Positions 9,298-18,340 of a stretch of DNA of 64,000 nucleotides are shown one piece after another. A program made the position numbers and the translations under genes. The DNA comes from SIG603 sp963589785. Its GTDB lineage: Bacteria; Bacillota; Clostridia; Oscillospirales; Acutalibacteraceae. Where the stretch lies: NCBI GenBank assembly GCA_963589785.1, contig CAVAMJ010000002.1, positions 62,001 through 126,000 on the forward strand, given 5' to 3'. Numbering within the stretch: the stretch's first letter is position 1; every line of letters begins with the position of its first letter. The notes below the pieces were generated by a model. That model searched no databases and was not told the origin of the DNA. It was given only the letters and a program-made list of their open reading frames with translations.

Positions 9298-9682
9298 TTT
9301 ATTACACACCTTCACTTAAATATTTACCAAGAGTAAGAATTGTTTCTTCCCTTAAGCTGGTTATATTTTAATACAATATCCATAATTTGCCTATGTAGTA
9401 TATTATTCAGTATCCGACATTTTTTATCAGCTTCGGTTATTTTTAATAAAAATTGCTCACGATTCGCCCACAATTTTCTTACTAAGAATTAAACTAATGC
9501 CGTTTTTAGGGATTTTTGTCTTTATTTTGATGATATATTTTAACACAAATTAATGTTACTTGTTATTTAATTTAGTGAATATAGCAAACCGACGGTAAAA
9601 AATGTCGGATTTATATTAAAATTCCCGATATCGAAATTTAATCGATATCGGGAATTAATTTGTTAAATCTATTGAATAAATG
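9298..9682. promoter_or_regulatory. 385-base regulatory gap with inverted pair of the shared motif
   Basis: No gene. ATCCGACATTTTTT at 9412-9425 recurs in inverted orientation as AAAAAATGTCGGAT at 9597-9610, 171 bases apart. The core is also present upstream of GH43 and of the second GH78 gene. It probably holds the promoter of the GPH gene, but I could not settle on a -35/-10 pair. The last part is the hairpin after the GH2 gene. Confidence 0.5.
9614..9656 (-). terminator. Terminator-like 15-bp hairpin after the GH2 gene
   Basis: Perfect inverted repeat, AATTCCCGATATCGA (9620-9634) against TCGATATCGGGAATT (9642-9656), 7-base loop. On the minus strand it is followed only by a short mixed T tract (TTTTAATAT), so termination may be imperfect. 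Confidence 0.65.
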
Positions 9683-12130
9683 TCAGATTTCGACTGTAAC
9701 AGTCTTTCCGTCCTCTGCTGTGACGCTTAGAGTGACCTTCTCGCTTTGGTTTTTAAGCACAATCTGAGCACGTCCGCCGAAAAGCTCCGTTACACCTTCA
9801 TTGTAGTTATAGTTCGGCTTTGGATTTCCGCTGCCAAATCCGAGAACTTCGGCATTTTCGCTGACAGAAAGCGTGATTTTCTGATTATCATCAGCCGCCA
9901 ATATGCCGTTTTTATCTCGCATTTCTATCTGAAGGTAAACAAGCTCCTGTGCCTTGCCGCCAAGTCCTGCGTAATTTTCACGCTCGACTGTGAGCTCTCT
10001 CTCGTCCGATGCGGTCTTAAGCTCGTTTCTTGCGACCTCCTCGCCGTTCACATATGAAACGGCAGTAAGTGTGCCGGGCTCATAGATTGTCTCGAATAAT
10101 GTGCGGAATCCGCCTTCTTTTCCGGCCGGCTTCTTTCCGACAGATTTTCCGTTAAGGAGAAGCTCTACTTCATCTGCACGAGAATATACCTCGATAACAC
10201 ACGGCTTGCCCTCCATACCGCTCCAGTTCCAGCAAGCGGTGGAATCGCTGATAACCCAAGGTGTTTTAATGAGGAAATCTCCGTAGTGTGTTGGATTTTG
10301 AACAGCTATGTATGGCTTTTCACTAAGTCCGAAGACAGCCTCTCTGTAATATGATGCGGGTCTGCGGAAACCTGTGATGTCGATGTCACCAGCATAAGCA
10401 AGCTGTGCGGGAAATCTTGCTCCGAAGCCGCCATCTCCCCACTGATATGCCGGTACACCTACACCGGCTTCGCCGATATAATCCCAGCCTGTCCATGTGA
10501 AGTCACCGATAACATGCGGCAAACGCTCGACAAGCTCCCAGTTTCTTGCAATCTCAGGCGGATAAGTCTCACTTCCGACAATAACACGGTTCGGATAATC
10601 AACTGCATCCTTCTCATATCGTGCGGTCATATAGTTGTAGCCGGCAATATCCACACCGACACATGCTTTTTCAAGTCGCTCGCTGATTGCATCGTGAACA
10701 ACAATCTCGTCGAGATGACTATCCATCAATGTCATAAAGTCATTGACATTACCGTCAATTTTGCCCTCAGCACTCAAATCTGCGACAACATCGGCTACGA
10801 TTTTATCGACAGCATCGCCAGCGGCAAAGACACCGTTAATTGAAGCTAAAGTAAATCTCGTGTCATCGAGCGAATGAATCTTGTCGCTTAACTCCTGGCA
10901 AGTCTTTGCGCCCTTGTCTGTTCCGATCTCGGGAATCTCGTTACCTACGGAATAAAGTACAACAGACGGATGATTGAAGTCCTTTCTTACCATTGCGGTG
11001 ACGTCCTTCTCCCACCACTCGTTGAAATAAAGACCGTAATCATAGCCTGACTTCAAGCGGTTCCACATATCGAAGGTTTCGTCCATTACATACATACCGA
11101 TCTCATCACATGCACGGAGCATTGCGGGAGCCATAGGATGATGTGACATACGAATAGCATTGAAGCCCGCTTCCTTGAGCTTAAGAACCTGACGATACTG
11201 AGCGTCCTCATAGGTTGCCGAGCCGAGAACTCCGCTGTCGTGGTGGATACAAGCGCCACGGAAATTGACGACCTTGCCGTTTACTCTGAAGCCTCTCTTA
11301 GCATCAACAGCAAGAGTACGGATACCGACCGAGCCGACAGCCTCATCAAGAACTGCATTATTCTCATCAACTGCACAAAGCTTGGTTTCGTAATTATAAA
11401 GGTATGGCGTTTCAGCACTCCATAGCTTTGGATTTTCGACAGCAACTCTCTGCTTGACTGTTCTCTCCTCGCCGCCGAATAAAGTAATACGAGAGCACTC
11501 CTTAGCGACAACATTTCCGCTGTTATCCTTGATTACTGTCTCAAGAACTAATTTCTTGATAGCAGATGTTTTATTTTCAAGTTCAGTAGAAATCTTAAGG
11601 ATAGCATAATTTTCATCTGCATTCTCTGTCTTTATCTGAACGCCCTCAGGTAAAATATGAACAGGCTCAGACTCAAGAAGATAAACATCACGATAAATTC
11701 CCGCACCAGAATACCAGCGGCTGTTGGTCATAGCACCGGCACGAACCTGAACACGAATTTCGTTCTCCTCACCGTATTTAAGTAAATCAGAAATCGGCGC
11801 AAAAAAAGTGGTATAGCCAAACGGGCTCTTAGCCGCAAACTGGCCGTTCACATAAACGAACGCATTCATGTAAACACCCTCGAATTTAAGAGTGATTACT
11901 TTTCCCTCTGACTCCTTCGGAGCATAGAGCTTTTTAACATATGTATAAACCTCACCGTCACGGAAGCCTGTGTTGCCGCCGTTTGGGCTGTTCGGATTTG
12001 CAGGAGACTCAATCATTGCATCGTGCGGCAATGTGATGTCTCGTGCGTTTTCGGGAACATTCCATACAAGTGCAAAGGAATCTTTATCTAACCAAAATTT
12101 CCAATCGTTATTCCATTTTTGTTCAATCAT
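9683..12130 (-). CDS. Glycoside hydrolase family 2, beta-galactosidase-like
   Basis: 815 aa with the GH2 order: N-terminal sugar-binding domain with W-Y-S-G-A-G-I-Y-R-D near 139-148, immunoglobulin-like domain (about 165-275), TIM barrel (about 280-585) and C-terminal beta domains including a DUF4982-like segment. Acid/base E398 lies in SVGNEIPE and the nucleophile E521 in VGSETYPP. No signal peptide, so it is probably intracellular. Its ATG overlaps the GH43 stop by one base (TAATG) with GGAGG just upstream, so the two are translationally coupled. Beta-galactosidase is the usual activity of this architecture; beta-glucuronidase or other GH2 specificities cannot be excluded. Confidence 0.9.
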   Translation of the reverse strand: MIEQKWNNDWKFWLDKDSFALVWNVPENARDITLPHDAMIESPANPNSPNGGNTGFRDGEVYTYVKKLYAPKESEGKVITLKFEGVYMNAFVYVNGQFAAKSPFGYTTFFAPISDLLKYGEENEIRVQVRAGAMTNSRWYSGAGIYRDVYLLESEPVHILPEGVQIKTENADENYAILKISTELENKTSAIKKLVLETVIKDNSGNVVAKECSRITLFGGEERTVKQRVAVENPKLWSAETPYLYNYETKLCAVDENNAVLDEAVGSVGIRTLAVDAKRGFRVNGKVVNFRGACIHHDSGVLGSATYEDAQYRQVLKLKEAGFNAIRMSHHPMAPAMLRACDEIGMYVMDETFDMWNRLKSGYDYGLYFNEWWEKDVTAMVRKDFNHPSVVLYSVGNEIPEIGTDKGAKTCQELSDKIHSLDDTRFTLASINGVFAAGDAVDKIVADVVADLSAEGKIDGNVNDFMTLMDSHLDEIVVHDAISERLEKACVGVDIAGYNYMTARYEKDAVDYPNRVIVGSETYPPEIARNWELVERLPHVIGDFTWTGWDYIGEAGVGVPAYQWGDGGFGARFPAQLAYAGDIDITGFRRPASYYREAVFGLSEKPYIAVQNPTHYGDFLIKTPWVISDSTACWNWSGMEGKPCVIEVYSRADEVELLLNGKSVGKKPAGKEGGFRTLFETIYEPGTLTAVSYVNGEEVARNELKTASDERELTVERENYAGLGGKAQELVYLQIEMRDKNGILAADDNQKITLSVSENAEVLGFGSGNPKPNYNYNEGVTELFGGRAQIVLKNQSEKVTLSVTAEDGKTVTVEI

Positions 12131-13026
12131 TATTTTTCCTCCAAAACAAGCTTTCCGTCACTTAGGACAACTTTTCTGATAATCGGTCTTTCTTTATATT
12201 TATCGTTCGGAAAATGCAAAGTGAATTTAATATCATCCGTATCTTTAAATAACATTCCGTGACCGCCGTTCTCCGGGAACAGTGGATTTTCAAGCTGTTT
12301 CCACTCGCCACACGGATCGCCGCTTTCGGAAACTGCCACACCGACAGCGTATCCGCAATTGCTCCAGCTTGACCATGTCATATATAGTTTTCCGTCAGCC
12401 ATTTTCATCAGGCTCGGCCCGTCCGTGAAATAAACATCTCCGTCCATTCCAAACTCCGCCTTGGCAAAAGGAACAGGCTTTGCCCACTTCGCTTCGTTAG
12501 CCGAAAACAAAAGCTTAGGCTCGCCTATCGATTTCTTTAAATCGTCTGACATTTTTAGAATGCACATATCTCCGCTCGGACTATCCTCAAAGGAATGTGA
12601 AAAAACAAGATACGGTTTTCCCTCGTGAAAATAGACAGTTCCGTCTATGCACGACCAGTTTTCGGGAGTTATTCTTTCACTAAAAAGTTCGAACGGACCT
12701 GTCGGATTCTCGGATTTGAGCACATAGATACCCTTTTTTCTGTCGGAAAATCCGAATGTCGTTATCAGATAAAACGCATTATCGTGATAAACACATTCAG
12801 GCGCCCAGTAATTTTGATCAGCTGAAAATCCGTCGGGTTTGTGAAAAATATCGATTGGACCGTCCCAGTTTTCAAAATCTTCACTGACATAGCAATCAAA
12901 ACCGTCAGCCTTGCCCCAACAGGTTTCGCTTCTCGTACCGTACAGGTAATATTTTCCGTCATGCGGCAGAATATACGGGTCTCTGATGTTAATTTCCGTT
13001 ATTTTCGTGGCTACCACACCTTTCAT
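12130..13026 (-). CDS. Glycoside hydrolase family 43 (five-bladed propeller)
   Basis: 298 aa with the GH43 landmarks: general base Asp in the RDPYI segment (residues 15-19), pKa-modulating Asp in CIDGTVY, and TDGPSLMK followed by LYMTWSS. In many GH43 enzymes the general acid is a Glu in an EGP/EAP segment, but this protein has DGP there, a variant I associate with some intracellular GH43 groups. It would release arabinose or xylose from oligosaccharides, the substrate being inferred. First gene of the GH43-GH2 unit. No clear Shine-Dalgarno precedes the ATG, so the start is less certain than its neighbours. Confidence 0.85.
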   Translation of the reverse strand: MKGVVATKITEINIRDPYILPHDGKYYLYGTRSETCWGKADGFDCYVSEDFENWDGPIDIFHKPDGFSADQNYWAPECVYHDNAFYLITTFGFSDRKKGIYVLKSENPTGPFELFSERITPENWSCIDGTVYFHEGKPYLVFSHSFEDSPSGDMCILKMSDDLKKSIGEPKLLFSANEAKWAKPVPFAKAEFGMDGDVYFTDGPSLMKMADGKLYMTWSSWSNCGYAVGVAVSESGDPCGEWKQLENPLFPENGGHGMLFKDTDDIKFTLHFPNDKYKERPIIRKVVLSDGKLVLEEK

Positions 13027-13091
13027 ACACAGCTAATATTTCTAATGAAGAATTATTAATATACAGCGTTTTGCTCAATAAATTTATTCAC

Positions 13092-13121
13092 TGTATACTA
13101 TTTTAAATAAATAATTTACAA
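13092..13121 (-). promoter_or_regulatory. Likely promoter for GH43-GH2
   Basis: Minus-strand TTGTAA (13116-13121), 18-base spacer, TATACA (13092-13097), about 60 bases before the start codon. Confidence 0.5.
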
Positions 13122-13145
13122 AAGTCTATGTAATCTCTTTAACAA

Positions 13146-13157
13146 AATCCGACATAT
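13146..13157 (+). promoter_or_regulatory. Candidate operator AATCCGACATAT
   Basis: This 12-base word is identical to the one at 44313-44324 (opposite strand) upstream of the second GH78 gene. It sits 25 bases upstream of the proposed GH43 -35 box, a position suited to an activator. Confidence 0.5.
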
Positions 13158-13204
13158 TCTCATATTTGAAACTGCCGTATTTCACGCTATTTTTTCACAA
13201 TAGA

Positions 13205-13241
13205 ATAAAAGTGCATCGGCAATTAACCGACGCACTTTTTC
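13205..13241 (-). terminator. Terminator after the amino acid symporter gene
   Basis: AAAAGTGC-A-TCGG pairs with CCGA-C-GCACTTTT (13207-13239) with one mismatch; T runs on both sides suggest it could work in both directions. Confidence 0.75.
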
Positions 13242-13256
13242 TCTTGACTATTTAAT

Positions 13257-14654
13257 TTAAGCGTTCTTTCCCTCGCCGTTAAAGTAATCCTTAACAAGCT
13301 TTACTACAACTCCCGACAAGAGGAAAACAGCAATGAGGTTTGGAATAACCATCAATCCGTTGAAGGTTTCAGCGATGTTCCACATAAGACCGAGCTCCAT
13401 AGTTGCGCCTACGATTGCAACCAAGGAATAAAGCACCATGAAGGGCTTGTTGGCACGAGTGCCGAGCAAAAACTCAACACAGCGTGTTCCGTAAAGTCCC
13501 CAGCCGATAATGGTCGAGAATGCAAAACAGCACATTGCAACTGCGGTGAAAATCGAAACCCAGCTTCCGTAAGTGGAAGTAAAACCTAAAATAGTAAGCT
13601 CCGCTCCGGCGGCTTCGCCGTATCCGACAGGCACACCGCTACAAAGAATTACAAGTGCTGTAAGCGTACAAATAACTATTGTGTCGACGAAAACCTCGAA
13701 AATACCGAAAAATCCCTGTTTGACAGGTTTCTTTGTATCAGCGCAAGCGTGTGCGATTGAACCTGTTCCAAGTCCGGCTTCGTTGGAGAAAATTCCTCGA
13801 GAAACACCCTTTTTCATGCTGATAAAGAACGATCCGACTGCACCTCCTGTTACAGAAGACGGAGTGAATGCGCCTTTGATTATCGAGCCAAAAACCGACG
13901 GGATATTCTTATAATTGATAATGACAACGCCAAGTGCCAAAACGATATATAAAACAGCCATAAACGGCACAAGCTTCTCCGTTACATTGCCAATTCTCTT
14001 GATTCCGCCGAGAAGAATAAGTCCGATGAGAATAGCAAGAACGATACCGATAATCAAATTAAGGGTAGCTGTATTGCCCTCTTCGATAACACCGAAATTA
14101 TAAAGAGCGGTGTCGATAGCTGTTGTTATTGTATTGACCTGAGTAGCATTGCCCGTACCGAAAACAGTAAGCACGCCGAATGCAGAAAACAGGTAAGCAA
14201 GCCAACGCCAGTGCTTTTTCAAGCCGTTTTTGATATAATACATAGGGCCGCCTACATAATCGCCCTCTGCATTTTTCTCACGAAAATGAACCGCAAGTGT
14301 AACCTCACTGAACTTTGTGCACATTCCGAGAAGTGCAGAGATCCACATCCAGAAAACAGCTCCCGGACCTCCGATTGCAATAGCACCGGCAACACCGGCT
14401 ATATTTCCTGTTCCTACCGTTGCGGCAAGCGCTGTACAAACCGCCTGAAATGGAGTGAGAGCACCGTCGGATGCGTCCCTCTTCTTCAGCATACGACCCA
14501 AAGTTACTTTCATGGCATACGGGAATTTTCTGATTTGTATAAATCCCGTTCGAATACTGAGGAGCAGTCCGACACCGATTATGCAAATCATTGCGGGCAC
14601 GCCCCAGATGAAGTTATTTACGGCATTATTCACCGTTTCGATTGTTCCTAACAT
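13257..14654 (-). CDS. Alanine/glycine:cation symporter (AGCS family)
   Basis: 465 aa, about 10-11 membrane segments. The family signature is clear: ATVGTGNIAGVAGAIAIGGPG, then FWMWISALLGMCTKFSE and VGGPMYYIKNG. AGCS (AlsT/DagA) proteins import alanine, glycine or related amino acids with Na+ or H+. AAAGG precedes the ATG by about 9 bases. It is monocistronic between its own promoter and terminator, and probably unrelated to the glycan locus. Confidence 0.93.
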   Translation of the reverse strand: MLGTIETVNNAVNNFIWGVPAMICIIGVGLLLSIRTGFIQIRKFPYAMKVTLGRMLKKRDASDGALTPFQAVCTALAATVGTGNIAGVAGAIAIGGPGAVFWMWISALLGMCTKFSEVTLAVHFREKNAEGDYVGGPMYYIKNGLKKHWRWLAYLFSAFGVLTVFGTGNATQVNTITTAIDTALYNFGVIEEGNTATLNLIIGIVLAILIGLILLGGIKRIGNVTEKLVPFMAVLYIVLALGVVIINYKNIPSVFGSIIKGAFTPSSVTGGAVGSFFISMKKGVSRGIFSNEAGLGTGSIAHACADTKKPVKQGFFGIFEVFVDTIVICTLTALVILCSGVPVGYGEAAGAELTILGFTSTYGSWVSIFTAVAMCCFAFSTIIGWGLYGTRCVEFLLGTRANKPFMVLYSLVAIVGATMELGLMWNIAETFNGLMVIPNLIAVFLLSGVVVKLVKDYFNGEGKNA

Positions 14655-14734
14655 CTTTCTTACCTTTCTTACTTGATTACTTAGTTAATTAATCCACCGC
14701 TTTAATGTGATACCATAGACGCACTAACCTCAGT

Positions 14735-14764
14735 ATGATAACATAATATATCGCTAAAATGCAA
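14735..14764 (-). promoter_or_regulatory. Possible promoter of the AGCS gene
   Basis: Minus-strand TTGCAT (14759-14764), 18-base spacer, TATCAT (14735-14740), about 80 bases before the ATG. Confidence 0.45.
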
Positions 14765-14869
14765 CGAAAAAAAGCTAGAAATCAGCAAAATTAAGCAAGT
14801 TTTTCCACTCATATACAGTAATAATCAGCGGCAAACATAAACCGCACAAAATCTTTTTTCAAAAATCTC

Positions 14870-14898
14870 TTGACAAAAACCGTTATGATTGATATAAT
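14870..14898 (+). promoter_or_regulatory. Promoter of tRNA-Lys
   Basis: Consensus TTGACA (14870-14875), 17-base spacer, consensus TATAAT (14893-14898), 38 bases before the tRNA. Confidence 0.9.
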
Positions 14899-14935
14899 AA
14901 CAAAGCTGTATGAATTCAGCAGCAAAACATAATAT

Positions 14936-15011
14936 GATTCATTAGCTCAGTTGGCAGAGCACTTGACTTTTAATCAAGGTGTCCCGGGTTCGAATCCCGG
15001 ATGGATCACCA
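14936..15011 (+). tRNA. tRNA-Lys (anticodon TTT), CCA encoded
   Basis: Cloverleaf: acceptor GATTCAT pairs with ATGGATC (one G-T), D loop with AGCTCAGTTGG, anticodon stem CTTGA/TCAAG around loop CTTTTAA (anticodon TTT), T arm CCGGGTTCGAATCCCGG, discriminator A, encoded CCA. Mobile-element remnants begin just downstream, and tRNA 3' ends are common integration targets. Confidence 0.96.
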
Positions 15012-15042
15012 AAAGCTGACGGTTTCGACTGTCAGCTTTTTT
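15011..15042 (+). terminator. tRNA-Lys terminator
   Basis: 10-bp stem AAAAGCTGAC (15011-15020) / GTCAGCTTTT (15031-15040) then TT. The stem starts on the last base of the tRNA CCA. Confidence 0.8.
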
Positions 15043-15056
15043 ACTGCAAATTTATT

Positions 15057-15086
15057 AAGAGCAAGGATTTCTCCTTGCTCTTTTTT
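15057..15086 (+). terminator. Second terminator hairpin behind tRNA-Lys, possibly bidirectional
   Basis: 11-bp perfect stem (15057-15067 / 15072-15082) with a tetraloop, followed by TTTT on the plus strand. It could also stop transcription of the TnpV gene converging from the other side. Confidence 0.75.
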
Positions 15087-15169
15087 ACTTTTTATTGAAA
15101 CAAAACTTAGCTCTACACTTGGCACTGTTGTTTCTTCCGCTTGCATTTCCTCTACTTTTTTGTTTTCGT

Positions 15170-15583
15170 TTAATCTGTGTAAACTACTTCGTTCAGCACT
15201 ATTTCCTCTACTCTGTTCTTGATGCTGTTCGTCAGTCTCACCCACTCCATAGGATTGTCGTTCTTCAGCTCGTCCGTCAATCCCTCTCTCTGAGCTAATT
15301 CCTTGGTAAGTTTTTCCTCGAGTGCCAACGCTCTCTGTTCGTTCTCGTACAGCTTCTCCACCATCGTAAAAGTCACGAGATATTCCGTGTAAACCCACGG
15401 TCTCTTTTTCTCCAACCACTTCGCTCTCAGTTCTGCGTATCTGCCCAGCTCCACGTCTGGCTGTGGTGGAATTTTCAAGTCAGGTACTAAATAATCGCCT
15501 TCCTGTCTGTACGGTATTCTCGCCCTCAGCTGTTCTAACTCGTCCATTTCTTCCATTGTCTCGTCCATTTTCTTCGTACTCAT
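15170..15583 (-). CDS. TnpV family transposon protein
   Basis: 137 aa from the ATG at 15583, which has AAGGAG 8 bases upstream; the open frame continues to 15616 without a better start. The sequence follows the TnpV family found in clostridial transposons: GDYLVPDLKIPPQPDVELGR, then a coiled region and the closing NPMEWVRLTNSIKNRVEEIV. Its biochemical role in transposition is unclear. It overlaps the truncated 3' end of the helicase/methylase fragment in a different frame, and lies against tRNA-Lys, so it marks the edge of an element remnant. Confidence 0.8.
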   Translation of the reverse strand: MSTKKMDETMEEMDELEQLRARIPYRQEGDYLVPDLKIPPQPDVELGRYAELRAKWLEKKRPWVYTEYLVTFTMVEKLYENEQRALALEEKLTKELAQREGLTDELKNDNPMEWVRLTNSIKNRVEEIVLNEVVYTD

Positions 15584-16364
15584 TTTCTGTGCTCCTTCTT
15601 TTAGCTTGTGTATCAAGTTCTAAAACTTTTTTTGATAATGCTTTCAGACCTTTTTTTGCGTTGTCTCTTACCGCATCTCCGATTTTGTAGACATCTTGAT
15701 TTGTTCTGAAATACTGAAGATTTCCAAAATCATTTAGGCTTAAGTGTTCATCGGCGTTTAAGCCAAGTCTTGTCAGCATTATATAAGCAATGCTGTTTTG
15801 CATAAGCTCACTTAATTTTTCTTTTTGTGTTTCTTCAAATATGCTCTCATTTGCGTTTGCAAATTCCAGTTCCTCAAAATAGTCTCTTGTTGCATTTTTA
15901 GCAGAACTAATGACCGCATCGGCAAATGTTTCTGCATTTTCTAAGCTACCAAAGGTATCTTCGAGAACATCAATTATGTCTCCCTCATATTCCTCTTTTG
16001 CTTGCCAATGATAAAAGTGTCTTTTTGTTGATTTTGTTTCGTGTGTCTGACTGACATCGAAATAATACAAAACACCTTGCTTTTCTTGTGTTTGTGGATT
16101 GAAGTTTTGGAAAAGAGGAATTCCCTTTTCTTTACTGTTAACCCATCTGCCATAAGGTCTGTTTGGGTCGCTCCAAGTTTTTGCTTGTGCAATCGCTGTT
16201 GCGTTCGGATTTTGTGCGAACAAAAGTAATTGCTCGTCAAATCTTCTGTTGTAGTTCCAACTTGCACATCTCAGAAACTTTGTCCATTGTTTTGGGTCAT
16301 TTTTCACCAATTCTACAGTGTTGTCAAATACTTCTGAAATGTACTCAAATGTTTTTTGGTTCAT
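15480..16364 (-). pseudogene. Truncated N-terminus of a conjugative-element helicase/DNA methylase (LtrC/ArdC-like N domain)
   Basis: 294 codons with a sound start (AAGGGTG, 6 bases, ATG). The N-terminal segment, including FDEQLLLFAQNPNATAI and GRWVNSKEKGIPLF, matches the opening domain of the very large SNF2-helicase/methylase proteins of clostridial conjugative elements (pattern DQLLIYAQRPDATA...RWVNRGAKGI). Those proteins usually run far beyond 1,500 residues, and here the helicase and methylase parts are missing. The last 35 or so codons run out of frame through the start of the TnpV gene, so the original 3' portion was probably lost by insertion or deletion there. Confidence 0.65.
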
Positions 16365-16422
16365 TTTCTACACCCTTATTTATAGCATGTACTTTCACAC
16401 TTCACAACTTTAAATCGTGAAT

Positions 16423-16605
16423 TTATGCTGTTTTTCTTTGTTTCTTTAAATTTTCAAATTTATCTTTATCGATGCCAACGAAAAAGCGCATAAATCGTTC
16501 CAAATCATCTTCCGGTTTGTGTCCGAATATATAGGTAACTTCTTCATACTTTTCGTAAAGCTCTTTATCGACTTCGATAGTAAAACTAACTTTATCCACT
16601 TTCAT
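16423..16605 (-). CDS. Small RHH-like protein of mobile-element type
   Basis: 60 aa with a good GAGGTG about 6 bases before the ATG. It opens with a beta-strand-like segment (MKVDKVSFTIEVDKELYEKY) and continues with charged helices, as in small ribbon-helix-helix proteins. No family is recognised with certainty. It precedes the truncated helicase/methylase gene on the same strand, consistent with an element accessory gene. Confidence 0.5.
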   Translation of the reverse strand: MKVDKVSFTIEVDKELYEKYEEVTYIFGHKPEDDLERFMRFFVGIDKDKFENLKKQRKTA

Positions 16606-16673
16606 AATAACACCTCATTTTTAAGCTCAATCTTAAGGCGTCCGATTTTATAGGACGGCTTTTTGCTATCAAG

Positions 16674-16901
16674 TTACCCGCCATATCTGCAAGCTATCAT
16701 ACATATAAAAACCAAAATAGCACCACATATCTTTAGAATAGAACCAACAACACATGCAGCATCCTTTAAAACAATGCTTGTCATCAAACTGCGCGTATCA
16801 CCGCCAAGCACTGAAATACGTGCCCATACTCGTAAGAGATAGCCAACGACAAGAAACATCAAGCCGATTATCAAAAATAGAAATCTATAATTATATATCA
16901 T
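16674..16901 (-). CDS. Small two-helix membrane protein, unknown function
   Basis: 75 aa from the ATG at 16901 (MIYNYRF), preceded by GGAGG with a 5-base spacer; the longer frame to 16958 lacks a ribosome site. Two hydrophobic helices at about 4-23 and 46-66 are separated by a short basic/polar loop. I do not recognise the family. It sits among mobile-element remnants and may be element cargo. Confidence 0.5.
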   Translation of the reverse strand: MIYNYRFLFLIIGLMFLVVGYLLRVWARISVLGGDTRSLMTSIVLKDAACVVGSILKICGAILVFICMIACRYGG

Positions 16902-17320
16902 AACAACCTCCATTATATTTATTTCATTAACTTTGTATTCTGCATCTAACAGAATCAACCTCTCTGTATTCGTTATTTAGTTTAATGTTTTCGTGTAAAT
17001 TTAAGCCGTATTCATTAGAAAATCCTCCGATTCACAAAAAGTAAAGAACTGCTCTAAATATAATATACAGGTACACCAACTATTTTTATAATTTCTCTTA
17101 GTTTGTGTGTTTTTGCTTCTGTAGCCTTAGAGTATCAGATTTTTTCTTTTATGTCAACAAATTTTCTTGATTTTTATGCGATTTTAAAGCTGCGCTTTAC
17201 ATTTTCGGGATTGTACCGTTTATACAGCTACCACGGGTACACCAATTCGATATGATTTTAGCAAAAATGACATTTTCCTTAGCTTTTAAGCCTAAAGTCA
17301 TGCACAAACTTATCACGCCA
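16902..17320. other. Gap of about 420 bases without a gene
   Basis: AT-rich and without a supportable frame. It contains two copies of GGTACACCAA (17070-17079 and 17236-17245) and one copy of CGCTTTACATTTTC (17193-17206) that recurs at 18165-18178 on the other side of the next gene. It may be decayed element sequence. Confidence 0.4.
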
Positions 17321-17352
17321 ATAAAAAAATCTCACCGAATTCGGTGAGATTT
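17321..17352 (-). terminator. Terminator of the 230-aa RHH-like gene
   Basis: Perfect palindrome AAATCTCACCG/CGGTGAGATTT (17327-17352) with an AATT centre, followed on the minus strand by seven T. Confidence 0.85.
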
Positions 17353-17365
17353 CTCTTGTAAATTT

Positions 17366-18058
17366 TTACTTGTAATATTGTCTGCTTTGTCTGATAACGT
17401 CTTTTAACTCGTCCTCTAATTCTTTTTCTTTTTCTCCCAGAAGCTTTCTCGGAATCTCAAATTCCTTTTCTCTTTTCTTTTTATCTTTATCTTCAAATAA
17501 TAGATTATCCCCAAACGGCGAAACTGAGTTTAAAGCTTCAAATTCTTTCTTTTTGGTCTGCACCACTAAATAGTAAGTCTCTTCAACAAACCAATGAACC
17601 TTATGACTTACTGCCTTATCTAAGTCTTTTGCGGCTTGACCGCTTGAGACAATTTCAAAATAAAACTGACTTCTTTTTTCTTTCCACCGTTCATCTATAA
17701 GCTTCTCTAAAAACTCGTAATTAGATTTATTTGTCTCTATTTTATCGTAGTGATTTTCGATATACTCTGCTACGGCTTTTTCAACCATTTTATTCATAGA
17801 GATGCCGAGGAATTTGGCACTTTCTTTCCATCTGTCTTTTTCCGACACCGAGCCCCTTTTTTTATCCTCTTCCGAAATTGCCTTTAGCTTTATTCTGACT
17901 ATGTCAGTGCTTTCCATAATCTTCTTGGAAGCTTTTCTGTTGATTTCTCTTAATCTATTTCTTTTCTCTTTTTCTTCGTCCGTAAGATACTTTTCTCTTT
18001 CATTTATCTGGTTAGCTCTGTATTCTTCGAATTCCTGTTGATCCTTGAACTTTGCCAT
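17366..18058 (-). CDS. Hypothetical charged protein with a ribbon-helix-helix-like segment
   Basis: 230 aa from the ATG at 18058 (MAKFKDQ), with GGTGAT just upstream; the frame extends to 18115. The N-terminal 60 residues are a very charged helix. Around 90-125 the segment KFLGISMNKMVEKAVAEYIE resembles the RHH helix pair of clostridial DNA-binding proteins. The C-terminal part, with HWFVEETYYLVVQTKKKEF, is mixed and ends in another charged helix. No enzyme motif is visible. A role as an element regulator or accessory protein is inferred from the neighbourhood. Confidence 0.5.
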   Translation of the reverse strand: MAKFKDQQEFEEYRANQINEREKYLTDEEKEKRNRLREINRKASKKIMESTDIVRIKLKAISEEDKKRGSVSEKDRWKESAKFLGISMNKMVEKAVAEYIENHYDKIETNKSNYEFLEKLIDERWKEKRSQFYFEIVSSGQAAKDLDKAVSHKVHWFVEETYYLVVQTKKKEFEALNSVSPFGDNLLFEDKDKKKREKEFEIPRKLLGEKEKELEDELKDVIRQSRQYYK

Positions 18059-18261
18059 AATATCACCGCTTTCGTTTAATCTAAATTCAACTTGCTTTAG
18101 GCAATAGTATAGCATATTCAGTTTAAATTTAAAAGCAAGAATAATGCTAAGACTCTTGAACTTACGCTTTACATTTTCTTCTAAGTCTATTTCGAAAACG
18201 ATTAATCCAAGTTGTCAGATTTTACTATTATCATACTCGCCTCAAAATCTTTTTGTTTATA

Positions 18262-18290
18262 TTGCTTTTGTTTCTTTTAACCTTTATAAT
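18262..18290 (+). promoter_or_regulatory. Promoter of the surface protein gene
   Basis: TTGCTT (18262-18267), 17-base spacer, TATAAT (18285-18290), 50 bases before the ATG. Confidence 0.7.
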
Positions 18291-18340
18291 GTTAATATGG
18301 GTAATTAACTATACTAAATTCTACTAATTAGGAGGTTATT

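Noticed and set aside
15006..15419. Third minus-strand frame near tRNA-Lys
   Set aside because: It overlaps TnpV in another frame and then reads through both terminator hairpins into the tRNA 3' end; no family features.
16633..16668. Hairpin GGCGTCC...GGACGGC followed by T as a plus-strand terminator
   Set aside because: It has an internal G-G mismatch and no plus-strand gene ends upstream of it.
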